Shown here: positions 15,898 through 23,888 of the stretch, in pieces | Layout of the letters: each line of letters begins with the position of its first letter | How positions within the stretch are numbered: position 1 is the first letter of the stretch | Assembly: GCF_003575975.1 (NCBI RefSeq) | Contig: NZ_QQXK01000002.1 | Span: forward strand, 113,696 to 177,695 | DNA: 64,000 bases | Direction: 5' to 3' | Source: Galactobacter valiniphilus | Lineage (GTDB): Bacteria; Actinomycetota; Actinomycetes; Actinomycetales; Micrococcaceae | Program-made: the position numbers and the translations under genes | Notes under the pieces: generated by a model | The model's database searches: none | What the model was told of the DNA's origin: nothing | The model's input: only the letters and a program-made list of their open reading frames with translations

Positions 15898-16944
15898 TCA
15901 GTCCACGCGCTGGAAGGCGAACCAGGCGGGGTTGCCTCCCGTTTCGATGCGCTGGGTGGCCTCGAGGACGCCCGTCTCGCTCACGCGGTAGACGCTCACG
16001 CCGCCGGAGGTCTCGCCGCCCACCAGGATGAGGTCGCCGGAGGGGGCCACGGCCGCGGCGCGCGGTCGCTCCTCGGTGCGCACGCTGTTGAGGACGCGGG
16101 GCGTGTCCCCGGCCTCGATGACGGTGAGCTTGGAGGTGGTGCGCTCGGTGGTCACCCACAGGGCACCGGAGCGGGCCTGGCGGATCTCTGCGGCCCAGAT
16201 GGGGCGCTCCGGGACGGCGGCACCGCCGGCCACCCGGGCCACGCCGGTGACCAGGTCGTCGTCGGGCGTCACGATGCTGACCTCACCGGCGCGCGTGAGC
16301 GCGCCCGTCTCGGCGTCGCGGGCAAAAGTAATGACCTCGCCGCTCATCTCCGTGACCACGGTGACGCGGCTGCCGTCCGATGAGATCACGAGGTGGCGCG
16401 GGCCGGAGCCGGCCGGCTCCACGGCCGTGGCGGGCAGGCGCACGAGCGCGGGCTCATCACCCGCGCCGCGGCGGTAGGCCAGGATCGCGTCGGAACCCAG
16501 CGCCGTGGCGTAGACGTGGCGGCCGTCGCGCGTCGTGGCGACGGCATGAATGTTCCTGCCCGCGTCCGCGTCGGTGAAGGTGGGGCGCTCCGTGCAGGGC
16601 AGGCCGTCGGCGTCGACGGGCACGCGGGAGAGCGCGGAGTCGTGGTAACTGGCCACGAGCACGGCGTCGCCATCGAAGGCGAGGAAGGCGGCCGAGTGCG
16701 GCAGGGCAAAGTCGCCGCGGTGCTCGAGGCGTCCGCCGGCGACAACGGTGAAGACGCTCAGGAGCGGCTCGGGCGTGGCCCGGCCCGCGTAGAGCATGGC
16801 GCGCTCGTGGTCGAAGGCGAGCGTGCTGACGCCTTCGACGCCCTCCACCACGCTCAAGCGCCGAAGGGTGCCTCGGTCCGCGTCCAGCGCGTGGACCTCG
16901 ATGGTCCCCTCCGCACGGCACGCGATAAAGCTATAGGTCGACAT
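15898..16944 (-). CDS. Lactonase/YbhE-type seven-bladed beta-propeller protein
   Basis: A 348-aa protein with repeated blade-like units (STLAFDHERAMLYAG, VATTRDGRHVYAT, LVISSDGSRVTVV, AVAPSGDLILVGG) and the end GNPAWFAF, as in the lactonase beta-propeller family that includes 6-phosphogluconolactonase. The GPRHLVISSDG motif is diagnostic of the family. No signal peptide is visible, so it should be cytoplasmic. Whether it acts on 6-phosphogluconolactone cannot be decided, since no pentose-phosphate genes are adjacent. The TetR gene ends 25 bp upstream of it, toward higher coordinates, so co-transcription with that regulator is possible. Confidence 0.82.
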   Translation of the reverse strand: MSTYSFIACRAEGTIEVHALDADRGTLRRLSVVEGVEGVSTLAFDHERAMLYAGRATPEPLLSVFTVVAGGRLEHRGDFALPHSAAFLAFDGDAVLVASYHDSALSRVPVDADGLPCTERPTFTDADAGRNIHAVATTRDGRHVYATALGSDAILAYRRGAGDEPALVRLPATAVEPAGSGPRHLVISSDGSRVTVVTEMSGEVITFARDAETGALTRAGEVSIVTPDDDLVTGVARVAGGAAVPERPIWAAEIRQARSGALWVTTERTTSKLTVIEAGDTPRVLNSVRTEERPRAAAVAPSGDLILVGGETSGGVSVYRVSETGVLEATQRIETGGNPAWFAFQRVD

Positions 16945-16969
16945 TGATCCTCCCGGGTTCCGCCCAAAT

Positions 16970-17692
16970 TTACCCGTTCGCGGGCGCGGTTCCCGCCACG
17001 CGGGCCGCGTTGGGCGCGAGTCGTGAGAGGCCCCAGCGCCAGCGCGAGAGCGGAGTGGGGCACTCCTCGGTGGGCCCGAGCGCGTCCCAGGTACGCCACG
17101 CGATGCGCTGGGCGGTGAAGACGAACTCGGCCTGGAAGCGGGCGTCCCCCTCGTCGTAGCCCGGGGCGAGCGCCTGCAACACGGCGGCGGCCAGGCGGAT
17201 GAGCTCGGCGTCCTCGCTGGCCACGTGGGCGCGCAGCGCCGGCTCGCTCTCCATCAGCAAGCCGATGCGGAGGTGCTCCCGGTGGTCCACCTCGTCCTCC
17301 GCGATGAGCGCCTCGAGCGTGCCCACGAGCGTGGCCAGGGCGCGCTCGGGGCTCGGCTCGGCGAGCGGGGCGGCAGCCAGGAGGCGTTCGAGGGCCCGGC
17401 CCAGATTGCTCTGCCCCGGCAGGATCGCCGCTTCCTTGGACGGGAAGTAGCGGAAGAAGGTGCGCGCCGAGATACCCGCGGCCTCGGCAATCTTGGCCAC
17501 GGTGGCAGCCTCGAGCCCCTCGCGCTCCACGCATTCGATGGCGGCGCGGTGGACCTCGGCCGCGGTCTCGCGGCGGCGTCGCTCGCGCAGGCCCTCGACC
17601 GGGGCGCCCCCGGGCTGTGTGGGCCGCGGAGCCCGCGGCCCCGCCGGGGTGTCGACGGCGTCGCTGGGCTGGGGCGCTGCAGGCAGGGACAT
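16970..17692 (-). CDS. TetR-family regulator
   Basis: A 240-aa protein. The DNA-binding domain is at about residues 35-85: ETAAEVHRAAIECVEREGLE, then VAKIAEAAGISARTFFRYFP, the classical TetR helix-turn-helix ending in FFRYFPSKE. A Pro-rich 35-residue N-terminus precedes it. The remaining helices form the ligand domain. It is divergent from the MFS gene at 17833, and a perfect 13-bp palindrome lies in the interval, so it very probably represses that transporter. ATG 17692 is chosen over an in-frame start at 17743, which would cover the promoter. Confidence 0.9.
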   Translation of the reverse strand: MSLPAAPQPSDAVDTPAGPRAPRPTQPGGAPVEGLRERRRRETAAEVHRAAIECVEREGLEAATVAKIAEAAGISARTFFRYFPSKEAAILPGQSNLGRALERLLAAAPLAEPSPERALATLVGTLEALIAEDEVDHREHLRIGLLMESEPALRAHVASEDAELIRLAAAVLQALAPGYDEGDARFQAEFVFTAQRIAWRTWDALGPTEECPTPLSRWRWGLSRLAPNAARVAGTAPANG

Positions 17693-17758
17693 GGTCCCTA
17701 TCCTGCCCCACAGACGACGGGCGCCGACCGTGACCCTTCCCACTGTCCTGACCTCTTA

Positions 17759-17771
17759 TGCCAACTTGGCA
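17759..17771. promoter_or_regulatory. Probable TetR operator TGCCAA-N-TTGGCA
   Basis: Perfect 6-bp half-sites around one central base in the 140-bp interval between the divergent TetR and MFS genes. It overlaps the AT-rich promoter stretch leading to the MFS gene. Confidence 0.65.
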
Positions 17772-17832
17772 GTCTATGACAAAATGAAGGCTCGCGCCCA
17801 GCGCCCCCTTCGCACGGAAACAGGTATCCCCC

Positions 17833-19371
17833 TTGAGTCACCCCGCCGCGGTCCCCGCAGCACCCAGCACGCTCCCCCCGGGCGTCGCCCGCACCATCGC
17901 CGTTCTCGCGACCAGCGCCTTCGTCATGATCCTGAACGAGACGGTCCTCGCCGTCGCCCTGCCCCAGCTCATGCTTGACTTCGCCGTGGACGCGACGGCC
18001 ATCCAGTGGCTCTCCACGGGCTTCATGCTCACCATGGCCGTGGTCATCCCCACGACCGGCTTCCTGCTGCAGCGCTTCACGACGCGCGGCCTCTTCCTGA
18101 GCGCCATGGGCCTGTTCCTGTTCGGCTCGCTCGTCGCGGCGCTGGCCCCCGGCTTCTCCGTCATGCTCGCCGCCCGCGTCATCCAGGCCGGCGGCACCGC
18201 CATCATCATGCCGCTGCTCATGACCACCACGCTCAGCACCGTCCCGCCGGCCCGCCGCGGCGCCATGATGGGCATGAACTCCATCGTCATCGCCTGCGCC
18301 CCCGCCGTGGGCCCGCTGCTCTCCGGCCTCATCCTTGGCACCTTCGGCTGGCGCTGCATCTTCTGGATCATGGTCGTCATCGCCGTGCTGACGCTCGGCT
18401 TCGGCCTCGCCGTCCTCGCCAAGGGCGGGGCCACGCGCCGTGCGCCCTTCGACGCCCTCTCCGTGGTGCTCTCCGCCCTGGGCTTCGGCGGCGTCGTCTA
18501 CGCCCTCGCCGCGGCGGAGACCGCGCTGACCGGTTCCTGGATCCCCGCCGTCGCGTCCCTGGCCGTCGGCGTCGTCGGGCTGGTCCTCTTCGTGGCCCGC
18601 CAACGCGCCCTCCAGCCGCGCGACGCGGCGCTCCTGGATCTGCGCCCCTTCTCCGTCAAGGTCTTCCGCCTCTCCGTCACCACCGTGGCGATCACCTTCG
18701 GCCTGCTGCTCGGCTCCGTCGTGATGCTCTCGATGGTGCTGCAGCAGGGCCTGGGGCTCTCCTCCGTGGCCGTGGGTCTCCTCCTGCTGCCGGCCGGCCT
18801 GATCCAGGCCGTGCTCGCGCCCTTCGTCGGCCGCCTGTACGACCGCATTGGCCCGCGCCCGCTCATCATCCCGGGCGCCATCGTCATGGCCGGCTCCATG
18901 CTGGCGCTGGCCGCCATCACCACGGGCACCCCCGTCTGGTACATCCTGCTCTTCAACACGCTCTACGGCGCGGGCATGGCCTGCGTGCTGACCGCGCTGC
19001 TCACCACGGCGCTCAGCTCGCTACCGCATCGCCTCTATGGGCACGGTTCCGCGATCATGAACACCTTCCAGCAGCTCGCTGGAGCGGCGGGCACCGCGAT
19101 CCTCGTCGCGGCCCTGACCTTCGGGGCCTCGCGTGCCGCCGAGGCCGGGCCGGCGGCCGAGGCCTCCGGCGCGCGCCTCGCGTTCCTCGTTGCCGGGCTG
19201 CTGTGCCTCGTGGCCGTCGCGACCGCGAGCCACGTCCGGCCCGTGGGCCCTGCGCAGGAACCGCGCGGCGAGGTGCGGCTGGACGCGTCCGAGGCGGTGG
19301 CCGACATTGAGGCCGCCGGCACGCTCGAGACCGGCACCCTGGTGCGCGTCGAGGAGGACGCGCGCCGCTGA
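17833..19371 (+). CDS. DHA2-type MFS multidrug transporter
   Basis: A 512-aa protein with about 14 transmembrane segments. Conserved pieces: NETVLAVALPQLMLDF in helix 1, QWLSTGFMLTMAVVIPTTGF, motif C as ACAPAVGPLLSG and FGWRCIFWI. This is the EmrB/QacA layout, closest to Lmr-like proteins of Gram-positives. The start is a TTG at 17833, which gives the standard N-terminal length; no ATG or GTG is available before the first helix. It is divergent from its likely TetR regulator. A typical role is efflux of antibiotics or toxic compounds; the substrate is unknown. Confidence 0.9.
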   Translation: MSHPAAVPAAPSTLPPGVARTIAVLATSAFVMILNETVLAVALPQLMLDFAVDATAIQWLSTGFMLTMAVVIPTTGFLLQRFTTRGLFLSAMGLFLFGSLVAALAPGFSVMLAARVIQAGGTAIIMPLLMTTTLSTVPPARRGAMMGMNSIVIACAPAVGPLLSGLILGTFGWRCIFWIMVVIAVLTLGFGLAVLAKGGATRRAPFDALSVVLSALGFGGVVYALAAAETALTGSWIPAVASLAVGVVGLVLFVARQRALQPRDAALLDLRPFSVKVFRLSVTTVAITFGLLLGSVVMLSMVLQQGLGLSSVAVGLLLLPAGLIQAVLAPFVGRLYDRIGPRPLIIPGAIVMAGSMLALAAITTGTPVWYILLFNTLYGAGMACVLTALLTTALSSLPHRLYGHGSAIMNTFQQLAGAAGTAILVAALTFGASRAAEAGPAAEASGARLAFLVAGLLCLVAVATASHVRPVGPAQEPRGEVRLDASEAVADIEAAGTLETGTLVRVEEDARR

Positions 19372-19421
19372 GCGCACGGAGGGCGGTGCTGACCGCGGCG
19401 CCCTCCCCGTCGCCACCACCA

Positions 19422-19491
19422 CCTTGAGGCTAGGTCTGCGCTTCGAGGCGCGTTTCCCCCCCCGCTTCAAAGCGCAGGCCGCGCCTCAAAG
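19422..19491. repeat. Imperfect palindrome D
   Basis: Arms of about 25 bp (left CTTGAGGCTAGGTCTGCGCT, right its complement with several mismatches) around a C-rich centre TTTCCCCCCCCG. It lies after the MFS gene and may terminate it. Confidence 0.55.
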
Positions 19492-19599
19492 CTGGGGGTC
19501 GAGGCTCGACGGCGCATGGCCGGGTTCAGCTGCCCGCGCTGCCGTTCGAGCGCGCCACACCGCCGTGCTCCATCAGCCTGGCGCTCCGCCGCCTTCGCG

Positions 19600-19663
19600 A
19601 AACTGCCGGATCGCTTCAGAACTGCCGCAACCTTCCGGCCATTCTGAAGCGATCGGGCAGTTT
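19600..19663. repeat. Palindrome E with 22-bp arms
   Basis: Arms AAACTGCCGGATCGCTTCAG.. (19600-19621) and its complement (19642-19663) differ at one position. The 20-nt loop is CTGCCGCAACCTTCCGGCCA. It is not obviously a terminator because T residues lie inside the stem. Confidence 0.7.
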
Positions 19664-19728
19664 TGCCGGCAGGGTCCGACCACACGAACACGTGTGGTCA
19701 CGATCACATCCACGGGTGTCCACTCAGC

Positions 19729-19742
19729 GGAAACGTGTTTCC
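19729..19742. promoter_or_regulatory. Palindrome GGAAAC-GT-GTTTCC, candidate operator
   Basis: Perfect 6-bp half-sites abut the start codon at 19743. The CG-centred form resembles LacI-type operators. No regulator gene is adjacent. Confidence 0.4.
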
Positions 19743-20600
19743 ATGAATGGCATGAAGCTCGCGACCCTGCGCACCGGCGCCACCACCCAGGCCGTCCTCG
19801 TCAACGAGGACGCCACCCTGTCCCCGCTGCCCGGCTTCGCCGATGTCGGGGCCCTCCTCGCCGCCAGCGAGACCGAGCGCGCGGCGGCCCTCGAGGGCGC
19901 GCAGGCGCCGAGCGCCACGCGTCTGCCCGCCGCCGAACGCGGCCAGCTGGCCCAGCCCGTGCTCAACCCGGCCAAGGTGCTCTGCATCGGCCTGAACTAC
20001 CACGAGCACATCAAAGAGACCGGAAACGAGGTCCCCACCTTCCCCACGGTCTTCGCGAAGTTCGCGCTGACGCTCACGGGCCCGGACGACGACGTCCAGA
20101 TCCCGGCCGAGGACCATCGCCTGGACTGGGAGGGCGAGCTCGGCATCGTCATCGGCTCCGGCGGCCGCCGTCTGAGCGAGGAGCAGGCCGCGGACGCGAT
20201 CGCCGGCTACACCATCGCCAACGACGTCTCGATGCGCGGTTGGCAGGGCCGCACCGCCGAGTGGACGCAGGGCAAGATCTGGGAGGCAAGCACGCCGGTG
20301 GGCCCGTGGGTCGTCACGCCGGACGAGTTCGACCCCAACGCCCAGCTCACCACGCGTCTGAACGGCGAGGTCGTCCAGCAAGACTCGGTCGGCAACACCG
20401 TCTTCTCCCCCGCCGCGCTGGTCTCCTACCTCTCCACGATGATCACGCTGCAGCCGGGCGACCTCATCATCACGGGCACCCCGGCCGGCGTGGCCCTCGG
20501 CCGCCGCAACGAGGCGGGCCGCCACCCGTGGATGGTCGCCGGCGACGAGATGGTCGTCTCGATCGACGGCCTCGGCGAGCAGCACACGCGCCTCGTCTGA
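19743..20600 (+). CDS. Fumarylacetoacetate hydrolase family protein
   Basis: A 285-aa protein. The catalytic core is complete: CIGLNYHEH, PTVFAKF, DWEGELGIVIG (acidic metal ligands), YTIANDVSMRG, and TGTPAGVALG near the C-terminus. This family cleaves C-C bonds in beta-diketo acids or isomerises/decarboxylates (2-hydroxyhepta-2,4-diene-1,7-dioate isomerase, acylpyruvase). The substrate cannot be decided without an aromatic-degradation neighbourhood. Two in-frame ATGs (19743 and 19752) are possible; neither has a strong ribosome-binding site, and a palindrome touches the first. It converges on the unknown 627-aa gene across a composite repeat. Confidence 0.9.
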   Translation: MNGMKLATLRTGATTQAVLVNEDATLSPLPGFADVGALLAASETERAAALEGAQAPSATRLPAAERGQLAQPVLNPAKVLCIGLNYHEHIKETGNEVPTFPTVFAKFALTLTGPDDDVQIPAEDHRLDWEGELGIVIGSGGRRLSEEQAADAIAGYTIANDVSMRGWQGRTAEWTQGKIWEASTPVGPWVVTPDEFDPNAQLTTRLNGEVVQQDSVGNTVFSPAALVSYLSTMITLQPGDLIITGTPAGVALGRRNEAGRHPWMVAGDEMVVSIDGLGEQHTRLV

Positions 20601-20602
20601 CC

Positions 20603-20730
20603 CCCCGCCAGTGGCACAAAACCCCGCGCACTGCACGGGGTTTGGTGCAACCACCGGGGTTTCGCAGCTTGCCCAAGGCCCGACGCCGGGTGGTGACCTT
20701 CCGCTGGAAGGTCACCACCCGGCGTCGTGC
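20603..20730 (+). repeat. Composite palindromic repeat, left copy (B3+A2)
   Basis: It consists of hairpin B3 (20603-20659, core GCACAAAACCCCG and complement), the spacer TTTCGCAG.., and hairpin A2 (20678-20730: 25-bp arms beginning GCCCGACGCCGGGTGG, loop GCT). The same B-then-A arrangement, in the same orientation and 127 bp long, recurs at 35968-36094. It begins 2 bp after the stop of the fumarylacetoacetase-type gene. The two copies bracket the defence island. Confidence 0.8.
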
Positions 20731-20749
20731 GTTGGGTTCCGAGCCCGGC

Positions 20750-22633
20750 TCAGCCCAGCTCGTGGGCGTCCTGCAGGACGCGGACCACGTACCGCGCGCC
20801 AGCGGCCACCGGCAGGCGCAGGTCCGCGGGCACCGATACGCGGGTTCCGCGCTTGTCCCGCGTCACGTTCGCGACGCCGAGGTCGGCCAGGCCGCGCAAC
20901 ACAGGCCCGGCGTACACCTCGGCCCCGAAGCCGAGCCCCGTCGGCAGCACCGCCTCGGCGCCGCGTTCGATGGCCTCGGTCAGGGCGTTGATGACCACCC
21001 AGGCGGTGTAGCCCTCGCTCGGTTCCAGCACCTCGGGGGACGGCAGGATCGTGGCGGCGACCATCACGCGGACGAACTGCTCGATTTCTTCCGGAGCCAG
21101 CGGGTGCCCCGCCTTCTCGCCCGGTTTCACCCGCGTGCTGCTTGTCTCGAGAATCCCCATCTCGAGGAGCGTCGTCCACCAGTTCTCGAGGAGGGGGTGG
21201 TCCCACATGCTCGTGAGCTCACGCGGCCCCTCGGTGGAGAGCGACGGCGAGGCCACGCCCACCACATCGAGGCCAAGGAAGCCGCCGAGGGCCGCAATGT
21301 CGGCTCGCCGCACGCCACCGGTGGACGTGACCGGGCGCCCCTTGCCGACCCACTCAACCACCCGGGGGATGCCGCTCACGGCCGGGAGGATCAACTCGGC
21401 CGCGAGGCGCCTTTCCCGTTCGGGTTCCGACTCGGCCAGGACCATGCGGTGCACCAGGCCTTCGAGATCCCCCACCGGTTCCGGCCACGATGCGTGGTGG
21501 TAACCCGCATCCGACTCCGCGGAGGATCCCTCGACGATGCCGATGCAGCGGCGCAAGGCCGCCTGCCACTCCGGATCGTCCTGAGACTGGTCCACCCGGT
21601 AGTTCGCGTACCTGGGGATCGAGCCAAGGAGGATGAGGTGCTCCGCCCCGGCGGCCTCGTCGTCATCACCCGGAGGGAGGAGTGCCACGAAGGTGGCCAG
21701 AGCGCAGACGTCGGTCGGCGAATGCGGATCCAGGCCCGCCCCGCGCGCCACCGCGAGCGCCGCTTCGAGACCGAAGCTGTACATCTGGACGTCTTCGGTG
21801 TCATCGGCCTCGTGGCGCGAGTACCAGGCCACCGCGTTGTTGAAGAGCCGGGCGTCGGCGCGTCGCACCGTTGAGGCCTCCGTGCGGCGTTCCTTCTTGT
21901 GCGCCTTGCGGCGCTGGCGACCCCCGGCCGAGGGTTCCGGGGTTTCCAGCCGCGCCAGCGCGGCAGCCAGTTCTCCGGCCTCGCCGCGGCCCAGCTCCCC
22001 CCTCATCAGCTCCGTGACCGAGGTGTCCAGGCGCCTGGCTGCCGTGATCAGCACGCCGGCCAGGGCCAGCACGGCGCCCACCATGGCGTTGGCTCCGTTG
22101 TGCAAGCCGATGAGCGCCGCGGTGCTGGTCGTGGCACCGCCATGGCGCGCCTCGATGAGCGTGTGCGCGGCCGCCACTCGGAGCGCCTCTTCTCCGGCCG
22201 GTATGACGAAACCCTCCAGGGCATCAGCCGCCAAGCGATTCGACAGCACGCTGTCGAGCATCGCCCACGTCACTCCGCACACGTGTCCCACCGAGGGCGC
22301 GGTGTCCGTAGCCTGGGGGACGGCAGCGCTCAGCACCGCAATGCCGGTGCCTTCGTCCCCCATCGCTACCTGCTTGATCGCGGAGAAGACCAGCACCAAG
22401 GCGCGGACCCGTTCCTCACCGACGGGGATGAACAGCTCCATGTTGCGCCGCTCGCTGGCCGAGCGCAGGGCGGCGTTGAAGACGTCCAGGTCTTCCGGCG
22501 GATTGTTGAGGTCAATGCCCTCCGCCGCGAGCAAAGGCGCCAGTTCGTCCATGAGTTCTTGGGCCATGCCGGGCACGTGCTTGACGCCGGGCGGCAGGAA
22601 GGCGGATCCGTCGAAGGGTTCAGGGCGGGTCAT
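20750..22633 (-). CDS. Unrecognised 627-aa protein at the edge of the defence island
   Basis: I do not recognise a family. The N-terminal half (1-230) is helical, with a hydrophobic helix NAMVGAVLALAGVLITAARR at about 185-204, too isolated to be a clear membrane anchor. Residues 240-262 are a basic linker (GGRQRRKAHKKERRTE) and the C-terminal half (265-627) is acidic and helical, with the run DDDEAAGAEHLILLGSIPRY. No nuclease, ATPase or DNA-binding motif is visible. The gene is single, on the minus strand, at the left edge of the island just inside the composite repeat. The ATG at 22633 lies close to the start of good coding sequence. It could be an uncharacterised defence component or simply an accessory gene. 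Confidence 0.75.
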   Translation of the reverse strand: MTRPEPFDGSAFLPPGVKHVPGMAQELMDELAPLLAAEGIDLNNPPEDLDVFNAALRSASERRNMELFIPVGEERVRALVLVFSAIKQVAMGDEGTGIAVLSAAVPQATDTAPSVGHVCGVTWAMLDSVLSNRLAADALEGFVIPAGEEALRVAAAHTLIEARHGGATTSTAALIGLHNGANAMVGAVLALAGVLITAARRLDTSVTELMRGELGRGEAGELAAALARLETPEPSAGGRQRRKAHKKERRTEASTVRRADARLFNNAVAWYSRHEADDTEDVQMYSFGLEAALAVARGAGLDPHSPTDVCALATFVALLPPGDDDEAAGAEHLILLGSIPRYANYRVDQSQDDPEWQAALRRCIGIVEGSSAESDAGYHHASWPEPVGDLEGLVHRMVLAESEPERERRLAAELILPAVSGIPRVVEWVGKGRPVTSTGGVRRADIAALGGFLGLDVVGVASPSLSTEGPRELTSMWDHPLLENWWTTLLEMGILETSSTRVKPGEKAGHPLAPEEIEQFVRVMVAATILPSPEVLEPSEGYTAWVVINALTEAIERGAEAVLPTGLGFGAEVYAGPVLRGLADLGVANVTRDKRGTRVSVPADLRLPVAAGARYVVRVLQDAHELG

Positions 22634-22705
22634 GGCCTCAGACTACTGAGCCGGGTACGGCGACGGGAGACCCCGGCCGGCGGGGCTGCCGACTGTGTTG
22701 GCGCC

Positions 22706-22753
22706 CGTGCTCGTGCTCGCGCTCGTGCCTGCGCTTGCGCCTGCGCTCGCGCC
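22706..22753 (+). repeat. Eight-copy hexanucleotide repeat (consensus YGYGCY)
   Basis: The tract reads CGTGCT CGTGCT CGCGCT CGTGCC TGCGCT TGCGCC TGCGCT CGCGCC with no interruption, ending 15 bp before the DUF3024 gene. It occupies the position where the -35 region would be. Confidence 0.8.
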
Positions 22754-22768
22754 TGACAGACTGATGGC

Positions 22769-23095
22769 ATGGCCATCCGTGAGCAAGACCTGACCGTCAT
22801 CCGCGCCTGGGCGGCGTCCTACGCGCCGGAGGGCGAGGACCGCCTCGGCCTGCGCGCCGAGGTGGACGGCCACCGGGTGACGATCGTGGAGTCGGTGCGC
22901 CTCGTCCCCGCCGTGGACCCGGCGGACACCACGATCGCCCAGCTGCGTTTCACCGCACTGACAGAGCTCTGGTCGCTCTTCTCCGCCGAAGCCTCGGGCG
23001 AGTTCCACGCCTACGAGCCGTGCGGCCCGGACGAGCGGGTCAGCACACTCCTCGCCGCGATCGACGCCGACGAGAACGGGCGCTTCTGGCGCTGA
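22769..23095 (+). CDS. DUF3024 protein
   Basis: A 108-aa protein matching the DUF3024 layout: a helical start, HRVTIVESVRLVPA, IAQLRFTALTELWSLFSAE (the strand with a conserved W-S-L), F-HAYEP and a C-terminal LLAAIDADENGRFW. The family is of unknown function and frequent in actinobacteria. CAGACT ends 6 bp before the ATG, so the transcript may be leaderless, with the hexamer tract upstream. It is placed between the unknown 627-aa gene and the OGG-fold gene. Confidence 0.8.
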   Translation: MAIREQDLTVIRAWAASYAPEGEDRLGLRAEVDGHRVTIVESVRLVPAVDPADTTIAQLRFTALTELWSLFSAEASGEFHAYEPCGPDERVSTLLAAIDADENGRFWR

Positions 23096-23116
23096 CGCCC
23101 CGGCAGCGAGCAACGC

Positions 23117-23824
23117 TCAGCCGAGCGTGAACGCGGCGTACTCCACGGCGTCGGGCGCCACGTCCCACTCGATGGCGAACCGGTTCATCGGCGCCAGCGA
23201 GGCTCCGTACGTGCGTGCCCCGAATCCTCCCGCGGCGCTATGGATGTTCGAGGACTCGGGCTCACCCAAGCCGGCCAGCGTGCTGCGCACCCTCACGTCA
23301 ACGATCAGGTGTGCGGCCGGCGAGGTGCGCGGGGCGCTGAAGTAGAGGAACTTCGTGAAGAAGTTGGGGCCCCAGTACTTCACCCGGTCATCGCCGTGGC
23401 GCAGCGAGTCGAACAGGGCCTCCGCAGCGTCCGGATCCTGGGCCCGGTCAAAGATCCGCACGGCAAGATCGTCGGGGCACTCGAGTAGCGCCTGCGCGCG
23501 CTTCCGCGCTAGCCGGTACGTGGTGCCGTGCCCCCACGCCAGCGAGACCCACAGCACCTCACGGGCCAGCCGCGAACGGTCCGCGCCCTCGCTATTGCGC
23601 GCGAGGTCCGCGAGCGCCCACAGCGCCTGGCGCGACACGGACCGACTCTGTGCATCCCATGCGGAAGAGCCCTCGATCAAGGCCGCCACGTTCTCGCCGG
23701 CATACTTCGCCCAGCGCTGCGGATCGACCTTGATGGCTTTCCCCAGCCCCTCGCCGCGTTGGGAGGCGGCCTGGGCGAGTTCGCGGAGCGAGGAGAGCTG
23801 CTTCGCCGGGGCGTCTTGAGTCAT
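23117..23824 (-). CDS. 8-oxoguanine glycosylase OGG-fold protein (defence-associated)
   Basis: A 235-aa protein. Residues 138-180 carry the block LRHGDD..KYWGPNFFTKFLYF followed by HLIVDVRV, which matches my recollection of the OGG-fold family found beside restriction-modification genes. In that family the TK (K158) and the D of LIVD (D176) correspond to the catalytic Lys and Asp of HhH-type OGG. The N-terminal half is helical. It is divergent from hsdM with only 64 bp between starts, so both could share control. Its substrate, and whether it cuts modified phage DNA, are unknown. The family assignment should be checked by profile search. Confidence 0.65.
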   Translation of the reverse strand: MTQDAPAKQLSSLRELAQAASQRGEGLGKAIKVDPQRWAKYAGENVAALIEGSSAWDAQSRSVSRQALWALADLARNSEGADRSRLAREVLWVSLAWGHGTTYRLARKRAQALLECPDDLAVRIFDRAQDPDAAEALFDSLRHGDDRVKYWGPNFFTKFLYFSAPRTSPAAHLIVDVRVRSTLAGLGEPESSNIHSAAGGFGARTYGASLAPMNRFAIEWDVAPDAVEYAAFTLG

Positions 23825-23852
23825 GCGCTCATGATGCCAACACCCACCGACC

Positions 23853-23888
23853 GTGAGAACCGTCCCCCGCTCCACCTAGACTCTTCTG
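23853..23888 (+). promoter_or_regulatory. Predicted hsdM promoter, leaderless transcript
   Basis: GTGAGA (23853-23858), an 18-bp spacer and TAGACT (23877-23882) place the transcription start at or next to the GTG start codon at 23889. No Shine-Dalgarno precedes that codon, which agrees with leaderless translation. Confidence 0.45.

Larger units (their letters stand above)
19372..19742. other. 371-bp non-coding interval with two large inverted repeats
   Basis: There is no supportable gene here. It holds an imperfect hairpin at 19422-19491 and a 22-bp-arm hairpin at 19600-19663, then a CACACG...CGTGTG motif at 19681-19696 and the GGAAAC-GT-GTTTCC palindrome immediately before the fumarylacetoacetase-type gene. 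Confidence 0.7.

Noticed and set aside
22706..22753. CRISPR-like short repeats
   Set aside because: The unit is a 6-bp microsatellite without spacers; no cas genes are present.
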